Below, in pieces: positions 9,040-16,583 of a DNA stretch of 48,776 nucleotides. The stretch spans positions 1 to 48,776 of the forward strand of contig JAOIXS010000007.1 in the NCBI GenBank assembly GCA_028225715.1, given 5' to 3'. The DNA comes from Candidatus Pelagibacter sp. (GTDB taxonomy: Bacteria > Pseudomonadota > Alphaproteobacteria > Pelagibacterales > Pelagibacteraceae). Both the position numbers and the translations under genes were made by a program. Below the pieces are notes generated by a model that was not told the DNA's origin, did no database searches, and was given only the letters and a program-made list of their open reading frames with translations. Each line of letters starts with the position of its first letter. The first letter of the stretch is position 1.

Positions 9040-10282
9040 TATTAAATAAACTATTTATCTCAACTTTAGTTTCATTAAGTATTTTTTTTCCTATTTTTGC
9101 AATTTTTAAATAGTTTTTTTTGTTATTGGGATTAGTAATTAATTTATCTATTGAATGAGTTAAGCTTTTTACTCCATTAACCTTATAAGCAATCTTTAGT
9201 TTATTGAGCAATTTATAGGTATCTTTAAAGTTATCTACGTTTGGTCCATACAAAACAGCAGAACCTAAGTTGGTAGGTTCAAGAGGGTTTTGACCTCCTT
9301 TTCCTGATATTGATTTACCCATAAAAACTATATCAGATGATTGATAAAATTTTTGTGTCTCACCATATGTGTCCACCAAATAAATATCTGTATTATCTAA
9401 TTTTTTTGGTCTTGAGCTGTGCAAAACTATATTTAAATTTAAACTTTTAATTTCATCAACTATTTTACTAACACGATGGATATGTCTTGGTATTATTATT
9501 GTTAATAAATTTTTATATTTTTTCTTTAGCCTTACATGGGTATTTGCACAAATGATCTCCTCACCTGAGTGCGTACTTGAAGCACACCAAATTTTTTTAA
9601 GATTTATGTTTTTTAAAAAAGTTTTGTCTAGTTTAGTAAATTTAGATTGTTTATTATTAAAAAACTTAAGGTTTCCTATTTTTTTAATTTTTGAGACATT
9701 TAATTTTTTAAGATAATTAAATGTTTCTTCATTTTGAGGGTAGGCAATTGAAATATTCTGAAAAACTGAGTTTGAGAATTTTTTTACACGTCTCCATTTA
9801 TTAAAAGTTTTTTTTGTAATTCTTGCATTAAGAAGTTTTAATGGAATTTTTTTTTTATTAATAATCTTAAAGAAGCTAGGCCAAATCTCTGACTCTACAA
9901 ATATTGCAATAGTTGGCTTCCAGTAATTCAAAAATTTATAAGAAAAAAATATAGAGTCTATTGGAAAAAATTGATGAACAGTTTTTTTAAAATTAAATTT
10001 TTCAAATATTTGAGCAGAACTCAAAGTTGAAGTAGTTATTAAAATTTGGTTTATAGATTTATTTTTTTCAAGCTCTTGAACTAGAGGCAAAATACTTAAA
10101 AGTTCACCTACACTTGATCCATGAAACCAAATTAAATTACCACTAATACGTTTTTTTGATGGAAAACAAAATTTTTCTTTATATCTTTTTTTATCTTCCT
10201 TTTTTTTTAAAATTCTAAAAAATATAATTAATGGAGAGAATACTAAAGTTATGGTTATTATTGTTTGATATAAAAAAAACAT
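9020..10282 (-). CDS. waaA: 3-deoxy-D-manno-octulosonic acid (Kdo) transferase
   Basis: GT-B glycosyltransferase attaching Kdo to the lipid A precursor; 420 residues. N-terminal membrane anchor (about residues 3-25), then IWFHGSSVGELLS, FVESEIWPSF, LLNARITKKTF, the RHIHR motif and GGQNPLEPTNLGSAVLYGP near the C-terminus, all conserved in WaaA/KdtA. It sits between msbA and lpxK and shares a base with the msbA stop. Mono- versus bifunctional Kdo transfer cannot be decided here. Confidence 0.95.
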   Translation of the reverse strand: MFFLYQTIITITLVFSPLIIFFRILKKKEDKKRYKEKFCFPSKKRISGNLIWFHGSSVGELLSILPLVQELEKNKSINQILITTSTLSSAQIFEKFNFKKTVHQFFPIDSIFFSYKFLNYWKPTIAIFVESEIWPSFFKIINKKKIPLKLLNARITKKTFNKWRRVKKFSNSVFQNISIAYPQNEETFNYLKKLNVSKIKKIGNLKFFNNKQSKFTKLDKTFLKNINLKKIWCASSTHSGEEIICANTHVRLKKKYKNLLTIIIPRHIHRVSKIVDEIKSLNLNIVLHSSRPKKLDNTDIYLVDTYGETQKFYQSSDIVFMGKSISGKGGQNPLEPTNLGSAVLYGPNVDNFKDTYKLLNKLKIAYKVNGVKSLTHSIDKLITNPNNKKNYLKIAKIGKKILNETKVEINSLFNNEIKKT

Positions 10283-12021
10283 TATTCTTTACGAATTTGT
10301 TTCTCATAGAAATTTTTATAAAGTTCTGAATTATTTAATAATTCATCATGTTTACCGTTTGCAACAACATTTCCAGAGTCAATAATATAAATTTGATCAG
10401 AGCTTAAAATTGTTGATAGTCTATGGGCTATTACAATGGTTGTCTTATCTTTAGTTAATATTTTTAATGCATCTTGAATTTTACTTTCAGTTTCAGAATC
10501 TAATGATGAAGTTGCTTCATCTAAAAGAATTATTGGACTTTTTTTAATCATAGCTCTTGCGATTGATAATCTTTGTTTTTCTCCACCAGATAGTCTAATT
10601 CCATTTTCGCCTATTATGGTTTCATACTTGTTGGGCAATTGTTCTATAAACTCACTTGCATAAGAAAATTTTGCTGCTGAAATTACCTCTTCATCAGAAA
10701 CATCATCTTTTGCATATTTGATATTATTTTTTATAGTATCATCAAACAAAGTTGTATCTTGACTTACAAGTGAGATTTTATCTCTTAAAGATTTTATTTT
10801 TATTTTGTATATAGATTGATTATCAATCAGGATATCCCCAGATTGTGCATCATAAAATCTAGGTATTAAGTTTAAAATTGTTGATTTTCCAGAACCACTG
10901 TGTCCAACCAAAGATGTCATTTTACCACCTGCTATATTAATATTAATATTCTTTAAGACATCTTCTTCATTAGAATTATATTTAAAGTTTAATTTATTAA
11001 ATTTAATGGATGCATCAGTGATATTTAAGTCCTTAGAATCGTCACGATCTATAATTGTATTTTTATGATCAATAATAGGTAGAATTCTATTGGCTGCTGA
11101 TAATCCTTGATTTAAAGTTATATTGATTGTTGATAAAGCTCTAACAGGTTGATAAGCGAGCATCATTGCCGCTAGAAAAGAAAAAAAATTACCTATTTCA
11201 ATTTCGCTCTTAAGAGCCAATTTTCCTGAATAGAATATTAAAATTGCAATCATTATTCCTGTTAAGGTTTCCATGATTGGAGACATTCTAACATATACTG
11301 TATTTATTTTAATATTTTTATCTTTTAATTGATCTAAATGTTCGTCAGTTCTTTTGCTTTCATATTCTTCTCTTTGAAATATTTTTACTAATTTGTGGTT
11401 TTTAAATAATTCAATTAAGTGCGTGTTTAAAAAACCTGATTTTTCTTGAGCCTCTGTAACGACTTTCCCCATTCTTTTGCCAAGGGTCTTAGATGCCATA
11501 CCAGCAATAGGAATCATTATTATAGCAATTAATGATAATTTCCAATTCTGATAAAACATCACAAATAATAAACCAAAGAGAGTTAAGCTATCCTTAAATA
11601 AATTTAAAACAGCAGTACTAAGCAACGTTGTAATATGAGTTACGTCGTATGTTAGGTTTGAGATAAATTTTCCAGAGTGTTTTTGATCTATTAATTGAGT
11701 ATCTGCCTTAATTAGAGATTTTACCATTTGTGATTGGAGAATTTTTTTAATTTCCTCTGCAACTTTAATCATAATTGCTTTTGCAAAATAGAGAGCAAAA
11801 CCTTTAATTGTAAATGCCACAATTATTAATAGAGGAATTATAATCATTAAAGATTGGTCTTTTTCAACAAATATTTTTTTTATAGCAGGATCCAAAAGCC
11901 AAGCTATTGCAGAAGTGCTTGCTGCAACAAGGACTCCAAAAAAAACTGATATTAATATCTTATTAATATATTTTTTTGAATAATCTTTATAAAGTCTTTT
12001 ATAAATCTCTGAATTATTCAT
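10282..12021 (-). CDS. msbA: MsbA-type lipid A exporter (ABC transporter, fused permease-ATPase)
   Basis: Half-transporter of 579 residues that would homodimerise and flip lipid A-core across the inner membrane. Residues about 20-310 hold six transmembrane segments. The nucleotide-binding domain follows with Walker A GHSGSGKST, the Q-loop SLVSQDTTLF, signature LSGGEKQRLSIARA, Walker B IILLDEATSSLD and the H-loop IAHRLST. Placement directly ahead of waaA, lpxK and an LpxL-type gene argues for lipid A over other substrates of this large family. It overlaps ubiA by one base. Confidence 0.92.
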   Translation of the reverse strand: MNNSEIYKRLYKDYSKKYINKILISVFFGVLVAASTSAIAWLLDPAIKKIFVEKDQSLMIIIPLLIIVAFTIKGFALYFAKAIMIKVAEEIKKILQSQMVKSLIKADTQLIDQKHSGKFISNLTYDVTHITTLLSTAVLNLFKDSLTLFGLLFVMFYQNWKLSLIAIIMIPIAGMASKTLGKRMGKVVTEAQEKSGFLNTHLIELFKNHKLVKIFQREEYESKRTDEHLDQLKDKNIKINTVYVRMSPIMETLTGIMIAILIFYSGKLALKSEIEIGNFFSFLAAMMLAYQPVRALSTINITLNQGLSAANRILPIIDHKNTIIDRDDSKDLNITDASIKFNKLNFKYNSNEEDVLKNININIAGGKMTSLVGHSGSGKSTILNLIPRFYDAQSGDILIDNQSIYKIKIKSLRDKISLVSQDTTLFDDTIKNNIKYAKDDVSDEEVISAAKFSYASEFIEQLPNKYETIIGENGIRLSGGEKQRLSIARAMIKKSPIILLDEATSSLDSETESKIQDALKILTKDKTTIVIAHRLSTILSSDQIYIIDSGNVVANGKHDELLNNSELYKNFYEKQIRKE

Positions 12022-12884
12022 TAAAATTTTCCAATTAAAATATTACAAAAAATGAGAAGACCAAGTAAATTATTACTTTTAAAAACTTTTAAGCACATAG
12101 ATGGGTTTTTTGAGTTAAAAAATTTAATCTGGTAAAAAAATAAGTGAGCAATTGTTATTAGTAAACTTGCATAAAAAAAGTAATTATAATTCATCATATA
12201 TCCCACAATTAAAATAGAAAAAATTAAAAAAGCATAACATGTAGATACAAAGTTTTTGGGTTTTTTTTTGAATTTTATTGAAGTTGATTTTACACCTATA
12301 ATTTCGTCATCTTTAATATCTTGGAACCCATATATTGTGTCGTATCCTAGTGTCCAAAATATGGCTCCCATGTAAAAGATAATAGCAACAATACTTATTT
12401 CACCTTCTATAGCTGTCCATCCTAAAACTAAACCATAATTAAATGTTATTCCTAAAAATAATTGAGGCCAATAAGTAAACCTTTTCATTAAAGGATATGT
12501 AAATGCTAGAGGCATAGATCCTAGAGCAAGTAAGATTGTTAAGATGTTAAAGTTAATTAAAACCAAAAATGCGAGCAGGCATAAAATCAAAGTATAAAAT
12601 ATTCCTAATTTTACTGAAATTTGATTAGACGCAATAGGTCTATTTTTTGTTCTTGAAACCTTTTTATCAAATTCTTTATCAGAAATATCATTTACAATGC
12701 ATCCTGCAGAACGCATCAGAACCGATCCTAAAAAAAACAATGATAAGTAAAAAAAATAATCATTTAAGTTTTTTGAGAAATCATAAGCAAGAGTTAGTCC
12801 CCATGCACAAGGCCAAAATAATAGCATATAGCCAATAGGTCTTTTCAATCTTGTTAATTCGATAAAGAGATTTAATTGTTTCAT
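12021..12884 (-). CDS. ubiA: 4-hydroxybenzoate polyprenyltransferase
   Basis: Intramembrane prenyltransferase of ubiquinone synthesis. 287 residues, mostly hydrophobic, with the first aspartate-rich motif NDISDKEFDKK (about 65-75) followed by SRTKNRPIASNQIS, and the second in GYDTIYGFQDIKDDEIIG. Both motifs are complete. It is the first gene of the lipid A operon, sharing its stop with the msbA start; the functional link is not obvious and may only be shared expression of membrane-building enzymes. Its ATG faces the DUF2721 gene across about 52 bp that must hold both promoters. Confidence 0.94.
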   Translation of the reverse strand: MKQLNLFIELTRLKRPIGYMLLFWPCAWGLTLAYDFSKNLNDYFFYLSLFFLGSVLMRSAGCIVNDISDKEFDKKVSRTKNRPIASNQISVKLGIFYTLILCLLAFLVLINFNILTILLALGSMPLAFTYPLMKRFTYWPQLFLGITFNYGLVLGWTAIEGEISIVAIIFYMGAIFWTLGYDTIYGFQDIKDDEIIGVKSTSIKFKKKPKNFVSTCYAFLIFSILIVGYMMNYNYFFYASLLITIAHLFFYQIKFFNSKNPSMCLKVFKSNNLLGLLIFCNILIGKF

Positions 12885-12936
12885 AATAATTTACTTGTAA
12901 ATAACAAAGGCTAGTTTCATAATCAAATTGATTCGC

Positions 12937-13341
12937 ATGAATATAGATTACACAGTTACAGCATTAATGTTTCCAGCAATACCTTTGCTTATGAACATCT
13001 ATAGCAATAGATTTCACTCATTAAGTAAGCTTATTAGGCAGCTTCATGATGAACATGTGTATGAAAACCATATTCCTCCTGAGTGGAAAAAACAGTTTAT
13101 AAATTTAAGTGGAAGAATTGTGTTATTGAAGTGGACCATTATGTTTGCAGCTTTTGGTCTTTTATTTAATTTGCTAACTGTATTTGCCCTTTATCTAAAT
13201 GAAATTTTTGTTGCAAGGATAATTTTTGGATCTTGTTGTTTATCAATGATGGTTTCAATTTTAGTTTTCTTAAGAGAAATTCATATATCAACAAATGCAT
13301 TAAAATTGCATATGTCTGATATGGATGTTGATTTAGATTAA
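12937..13341 (+). CDS. DUF2721 family membrane protein
   Basis: A small membrane protein of about 134 residues with three hydrophobic stretches (near the N-terminus, TIMFAAFGLLFNLLTVFALY, and IIFGSCCLSMMVSILVFL). The phrase NRFHSLSKLIRQLHDEH between the first two segments matches the family signature NR-x5-x-RIRxLH. No function is known to me. A TTG nine bases upstream (12928) is in frame; I chose the ATG. Its TAA shares the tetranucleotide TTAA with the stop of the quinone oxidoreductase on the other strand. Confidence 0.75.
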   Translation: MNIDYTVTALMFPAIPLLMNIYSNRFHSLSKLIRQLHDEHVYENHIPPEWKKQFINLSGRIVLLKWTIMFAAFGLLFNLLTVFALYLNEIFVARIIFGSCCLSMMVSILVFLREIHISTNALKLHMSDMDVDLD

Positions 13342-14312
13342 TTAGGAATAATAACTGCAGGGCCGGTTAATAGTCTTGCTTCTAATTCTTCGTGAGCTTT
13401 TTTAGCATCATCAAGTGAGTATTTTTTTGAAATTTCAACTTTAAATTTCCCAGATAAAATCGCATCAAAAACTTTTTTAGCAGACTCAACTAATTCTTCT
13501 CTTGTCATGGTGTAATGTGCAATTGAAGGACGAGTAAAGAATAATCCTTTTGCATTAATATGTTTTTTAACATCTATAGTATCAACGTAACCTGATGCGT
13601 TACCAAAAGCGACCATCATGCCTCTAACTTTTAATGTTTCAATTGATCCATCAAAAGTTTTAATGCCAACACCATCATAGACAACATCAACTCCATTTTT
13701 ACCTGTGATTTTTTCTACCTCTTCAACAAAGTTTGTATCTGTATAATTTATTACATGGTGACAGCCATTTTTTTTAGCAATAGCTTCTTTTTCTTTAGAG
13801 CCAACTGTTCCAATAACTTCAGCTCCTAATGCGTTGGCCCACTGACATAAAATTTGACCCACACCACCAGCTGCTGCATGGTATAAAACTTTATCACCTT
13901 TTTTAATTGGATAAGCTCTGTGTAATAAATATTCAGCAGTTATTCCTTTAAGCATAATACAAGATGCAATTTCATCTGAAATACCCTCTGGAACTAAAAC
14001 TAATTTTTCTTGGGGAAATAATTGTTTTTCTGAATAGCTTCCAATTGGCATTGAAGAGTGAGCTACTCTATCGCCAACTTTAAACAGATCAACTTCAGAA
14101 CCAACTTCTTCTATTATTCCGCATGCTTCTAGACCAATTCCACTTGGTAGAGGAATAGGGTACAAGCCTGTTCGGTGATAAACATCAATATAGTTAAGAC
14201 CGATTGATAAATTTTTTATCAAAACTTCTTTTGGACCTGGTTTACCGATTTCAATATTTTTAACTTCTAAGACTTCAGGACCGCCAAATTTTTCTATTTT
14301 AATAGATTTCAT
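13338..14312 (-). CDS. qor: NADPH:quinone oxidoreductase (zinc-free MDR family)
   Basis: Medium-chain reductase of the QOR type, 324 residues, expected to reduce quinones with NADPH. N-terminal GroES-like domain with IGLNYIDVYHRTGLYP and GIGLEACGIIEEVG, then the nucleotide-binding AAAGGVGQILCQWA. The cysteine ligands of zinc alcohol dehydrogenases are absent. It is the last gene of a CDGSH-DoxX-pirin-qor run next to a divergent HxlR regulator, which fits an electrophile or quinone stress role. The substrate is inferred from family. Confidence 0.9.
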   Translation of the reverse strand: MKSIKIEKFGGPEVLEVKNIEIGKPGPKEVLIKNLSIGLNYIDVYHRTGLYPIPLPSGIGLEACGIIEEVGSEVDLFKVGDRVAHSSMPIGSYSEKQLFPQEKLVLVPEGISDEIASCIMLKGITAEYLLHRAYPIKKGDKVLYHAAAGGVGQILCQWANALGAEVIGTVGSKEKEAIAKKNGCHHVINYTDTNFVEEVEKITGKNGVDVVYDGVGIKTFDGSIETLKVRGMMVAFGNASGYVDTIDVKKHINAKGLFFTRPSIAHYTMTREELVESAKKVFDAILSGKFKVEISKKYSLDDAKKAHEELEARLLTGPAVIIPN

Positions 14313-15151
14313 TATTTTACAAATGTATCATTATGATAATCTTGCACTGCTTGCAAGATCTCAGCTTTAGTATTCATTACAAATGGACCCCCTCTAGCAA
14401 TAGGCTCACCAATAGGTTTTCCAGATATCAATAAAAATTTAGCTTTAGTTAAGCTAGATACTTTTAATTTTTCACCCCTAGTTAGAATAATTAAAGTAGA
14501 ATCTTTAACAGCATCATGGTCTTGATTGCCAATTTTAATTTCACCTTCAACTAAATATATTAATGAATTGTGAGTGGAGGGAAGATCAAAATTAAACTCT
14601 TTTCCTTTTTCAAGCTCTACATCAAAATAAACTGGCTCAACATTGTGACCTTTAACGGGTCCCTCTGCATCTTGAAATTTTCCAGCAATCACTTTGACGG
14701 TTTTATCATCGTCTTTATGAGTGCTCATTTTATCTGCATCAATGTAAATGTACTCTGGCTTAGTCATCTTCAATTTAGCAGGCATGTTTACCCATAATTG
14801 AAATCCATGAAGCTTACCTTCTTTCATTGCGGGCATTTCTGAATGAATGATACCACTACCCGTTTTCATCCACTGAACATCTCCAGCAGTCATTATTCCT
14901 TCACCACCTGTACTGTCTTTATGTTCAAAATCACCAGCAAGCATATAGGTTACTGTTTCAATTCCTCTGTGAGGGTGAGGAGGGAAACCTCCAATGTAAT
15001 CATCTTTATTTTCAGAACCAAATTCATCTAACATTAAAAAGGGATCGTGGTAATCAATAAGGTGAGTGCCAATGCTTCTTTTTAATTTAACACCAGCACC
15101 ATCTGATGCTGCAACCGGTTCTATTATTTTTTCTACTTCGATTTGGCTCAT
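14312..15151 (-). CDS. Pirin family protein
   Basis: Bicupin of 279 residues. The N-terminal cupin carries the metal-binding HPHRGIETVTYML motif and HSEMP, with the opening GVKLKRSIG and DEFGSE typical of pirins; a second cupin-like half follows. Bacterial pirins include quercetin dioxygenases and redox-linked regulators of central metabolism; the sequence does not say which. It overlaps qor by one base and lies 2 bp from the DoxX gene, so it is part of the same transcript. Confidence 0.92.
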   Translation of the reverse strand: MSQIEVEKIIEPVAASDGAGVKLKRSIGTHLIDYHDPFLMLDEFGSENKDDYIGGFPPHPHRGIETVTYMLAGDFEHKDSTGGEGIMTAGDVQWMKTGSGIIHSEMPAMKEGKLHGFQLWVNMPAKLKMTKPEYIYIDADKMSTHKDDDKTVKVIAGKFQDAEGPVKGHNVEPVYFDVELEKGKEFNFDLPSTHNSLIYLVEGEIKIGNQDHDAVKDSTLIILTRGEKLKVSSLTKAKFLLISGKPIGEPIARGGPFVMNTKAEILQAVQDYHNDTFVK

Positions 15152-15153
15152 AT

Positions 15154-15564
15154 TTATGTTCGATTACCTTTAATTAAAAAATAAACTCCACCAATTAAAA
15201 GAAATATTTGTTCACTTGTAAATAGTTTTGTTGTGAAGAACCAGTCTTTGTGAGCAAAGATCAGTATAGTTATCATTAAGATAGTTATGTTAAGCCCTGA
15301 TAGCCTTGTGAGTATATTTCCAAAAGGATTTTTAATAAAACCACTTATTATTAATACCAATCCAGTCAACAACTCAGATATAGCAACAGTTGATGCTAAC
15401 ATAGGTGACAGACCAAAATAATCAATTAATCCTTGAGGAGGTAAGGGAAATTTACCTAAGCCATGAATTATAAAAGCTATCCCTATTCCAAATCTAAAAA
15501 ATAAAGAGGCTAATCCATCTATATTTGAAAAAAAATTATTAACTTTATTATCTAAATTTTGCAT
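15154..15564 (-). CDS. DoxX family membrane protein
   Basis: A 136-residue membrane protein with four hydrophobic segments. Typical DoxX features are FRFGIGIAFIIHGLGKFP near the N-terminus, a following AISELLTGLVLIISGF, and the HKDWFF stretch before the last helix. DoxX proteins are recurrent partners of pirins and of thiol/redox stress genes, but the biochemical role is unsettled. It sits 8 bp after the CDGSH gene and 2 bp before pirin. Confidence 0.85.
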   Translation of the reverse strand: MQNLDNKVNNFFSNIDGLASLFFRFGIGIAFIIHGLGKFPLPPQGLIDYFGLSPMLASTVAISELLTGLVLIISGFIKNPFGNILTRLSGLNITILMITILIFAHKDWFFTTKLFTSEQIFLLIGGVYFLIKGNRT

Positions 15565-15572
15565 CTTATCCT

Positions 15573-15812
15573 TTATTTTTTATTATGTGATCCATCACAA
15601 AATGGTTGATTGTTAGTTTGTTTACAAGCACAAAAAAACATTTTTTTAGTTTCTTCAGCCTTGTATGCCAGAGGTGTAAAATCTGTACCTTTATGTGATC
15701 CATCACAAAAAGGCTGTTTTGCACTTTTTCCACAAGAGCACCAGTAATAAGATTTATCTTTCTCTACATCTACTGCGATTGGTCCGTTACCTGCGTTTTG
15801 TCCTTTAATCAT
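15573..15812 (-). CDS. Tandem CDGSH iron-sulfur domain protein
   Basis: A 79-residue protein with two complete CDGSH motifs: WCSCGKSAKQPFCDGSH near residue 30 and FCACKQTNNQPFCDGSH near the C-terminus. Each has the C-x-C-x(n)-C-x3-H set that binds a [2Fe-2S] cluster in mitoNEET-like proteins, so two clusters are predicted. It begins with GPIAVDVEKDKSYYWCSCG, the usual layout of single-chain bacterial CDGSH proteins. It is the first gene of the operon ending in qor and reads away from the HxlR regulator. Electron or cluster transfer is a family-based inference. Confidence 0.93.
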   Translation of the reverse strand: MIKGQNAGNGPIAVDVEKDKSYYWCSCGKSAKQPFCDGSHKGTDFTPLAYKAEETKKMFFCACKQTNNQPFCDGSHNKK

Positions 15813-15853
15813 TTTTAACCTTTCAATTTAATTGACTTGTTCATAGAGCTTTG

Positions 15854-15893
15854 TTACTGGTAATGCAATAACACAAAATAATCATACTAGTAT
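15854..15893. promoter_or_regulatory. Twin operator-like palindromes between the HxlR gene and the CDGSH operon
   Basis: The 94 bp gap between the divergent starts holds two perfect inverted repeats sharing one core: TTACTGGTAA at 15854-15863 and ATACTAGTAT at 15884-15893, both containing TACTRGTA. Their centres are 30 bp apart, close to three helical turns, so two regulator dimers could sit on one face of the DNA. The second copy lies 13 bp upstream of the regulator ATG. HxlR-type winged-helix proteins bind palindromes and often repress themselves and a divergent operon. That these are its operators is inference from position and symmetry. Confidence 0.6.
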
Positions 15894-15906
15894 ATAAAAA
15901 CATACC

Positions 15907-16266
15907 ATGAAAAACTTAATAGATTGTCCAGCTGAAAGAGCCGTTTACTTTCTTGGAGGTAAATGGAAAATTAGAATTTTATTTAGTTTGCTGCAAAGTA
16001 AAAAAATTAGATTTGGTGAACTTAAAAAAGGATTAAAAACCATTACACAACAAATGTTATCCAAGCAGCTTAAGGAATTAGAAGGAGATGGAATAATTAA
16101 TAGAAAAGTAATTCGAATAATGCCCCCAAAAGTTGAGTATTCACTTACTGAATTTGGCCTTTCGGTTATGCCTATCTTAAAATCTTTTTCAGAGTGGAAT
16201 AAAAGAAATACTCGAACTATTTCAATAAAACTAAATAAGAATTTTGAAGAAAATAGAATTAGATAG
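15907..16266 (+). CDS. HxlR family transcriptional regulator
   Basis: Winged-helix regulator of 119 residues. The start MKNLIDCPAERAVYFLGGKW is the HxlR signature, with a single N-terminal cysteine at position 7 in the place where redox-sensing family members (YodB/HypR type) carry their reactive thiol. GELKKGLKTITQQMLSKQLKEL is the recognition helix region and KVEYSLTEFG the wing. It is transcribed away from the CDGSH-DoxX-pirin-qor operon and probably controls it and itself. The inducing signal (quinones, other electrophiles) is inferred from the cysteine and the target genes. Confidence 0.9.
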   Translation: MKNLIDCPAERAVYFLGGKWKIRILFSLLQSKKIRFGELKKGLKTITQQMLSKQLKELEGDGIINRKVIRIMPPKVEYSLTEFGLSVMPILKSFSEWNKRNTRTISIKLNKNFEENRIR

Positions 16267-16310
16267 CCTTGAAAATACAGTAAAAATTTAAGTATCATTT
16301 AGTTCTAAAA

Positions 16311-16316
16311 TATGAT
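16311..16316 (+). promoter_or_regulatory. Candidate -10 box of the bhmT leader
   Basis: TATGAT, one mismatch from TATAAT, would place the transcript start near 16323, just before the SAM-II aptamer. Only a weak -35 (TTAAGT around 16288-16293) is visible upstream. Position is the main support. Confidence 0.45.
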
Positions 16317-16324
16317 TAAAATTA

Positions 16325-16379
16325 AGCAGCGCTGATTTAAGTTAAATTGCAGAGCGCTTTATAAATTCCTGCTAAAGCG
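16325..16379 (+). promoter_or_regulatory. SAM-II riboswitch aptamer
   Basis: The segment contains the SAM-II consensus elements in order: stem AGCGCT (16328-16333) pairing with AGCGCT (16353-16358), loop GATTTAA and ATTGCA, then TTATAAAT and the 3' tail GCTAAAGCG (16371-16379) that closes the pseudoknot. The tail is also complementary to the loop of the terminator that follows, so ligand binding and terminator formation are linked. It lies upstream of a homocysteine methyltransferase gene, the pathway expected for an S-adenosylmethionine sensor. A tandem SAM-II/SAM-V leader has been described for bhmT in Pelagibacter, and this looks like that element. Confidence 0.88.
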
Positions 16380-16386
16380 ACGTTTC

Positions 16387-16416
16387 AACCACCGCTTTAG
16401 CCGGTGGTTTTTTTTT
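16387..16416 (+). terminator. Intrinsic terminator between the two riboswitches
   Basis: AACCACCG (16387-16394) pairs with CGGTGGTT (16402-16409) over a 7-base loop CTTTAGC, followed by an unbroken T run to 16416. CGCTTTAGC (16393-16401) is the exact complement of GCTAAAGCG (16371-16379) of the SAM-II tail. An antiterminator can therefore form when the aptamer is empty, and SAM binding would free the terminator. It is the clearest intrinsic terminator I found in the window. Confidence 0.9.
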
Positions 16417-16431
16417 GGAAATTTTTCAAAT

Positions 16432-16492
16432 CTAAACCGGGTATTTGAACCGTATTGTGCACCCAGCATTTGCTAAAGCACTAAAAAGGAGA
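16432..16492 (+). promoter_or_regulatory. SAM-V riboswitch aptamer
   Basis: Directly after the terminator lies the SAM-V type block: CTAAACCGGGTATTTGAACC, CGTATTGTGCACCC, then AGCATTTGCTAAAGCACT and the purine-rich AAAAAGGAG. It shares the GCTAAA ligand-binding core with SAM-II, as known for this variant class, and GTGC (16457-16460) pairs with GCAC (16478-16481). The Shine-Dalgarno AAGGAG at 16486-16491 is inside the aptamer tail, so SAM binding should hide it and act on translation, after SAM-II has acted on transcription. Exact boundaries are approximate. Confidence 0.82.
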
Positions 16493-16499
16493 AAAGAGA

Positions 16500-16583
16500 T
16501 TGATTAAATTTATAACCCTCTTGTTTAACGTTTTTCAGTTTCTTTTCTCTAATAATTTGGAGAAAAGAAATGACAAAAAATAA
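16500..16583 (+). CDS. Possible 27-residue leader peptide controlled by SAM-V
   Basis: A TTG codon at 16500 lies 8 bases after the AAGGAG of the SAM-V tail, ideal initiation spacing. The frame stays open for 27 codons and stops at 16581-16583, overlapping the bhmT start by 14 bp. The peptide would have a hydrophobic core (IKFITLLFNVFQFLF) and a charged tail. No ATG-started gene uses this ribosome binding site; the bhmT ATG is about 80 bases further down with its own GGAG. In such AT-rich DNA an open run of this length arises by chance in roughly one case in ten, so the evidence is the SD placement and the overlap, not length. Confidence 0.35.
   Translation: MIKFITLLFNVFQFLFSNNLEKRNDKK
16539..16570 (+). 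promoter_or_regulatory. Hairpin covering the bhmT ribosome binding site
   Basis: TTTCTTTTCTC (16539-16549) pairs perfectly over 11 bp with GAGAAAAGAAA (16560-16570), enclosing the bhmT Shine-Dalgarno GGAG (16559-16562) and the first base of its ATG. The same pyrimidine tract can instead pair with GAGAAAAGAGA (16489-16499) at the SAM-V tail with one G-U, covering that site. The two pairings exclude each other. Confidence 0.55.

Noticed and set aside
15945..16298. Open antisense frame of about 117 codons over the HxlR gene
   Set aside because: The plus strand gives a complete HxlR protein with signature motifs; the minus frame has no recognisable domain.
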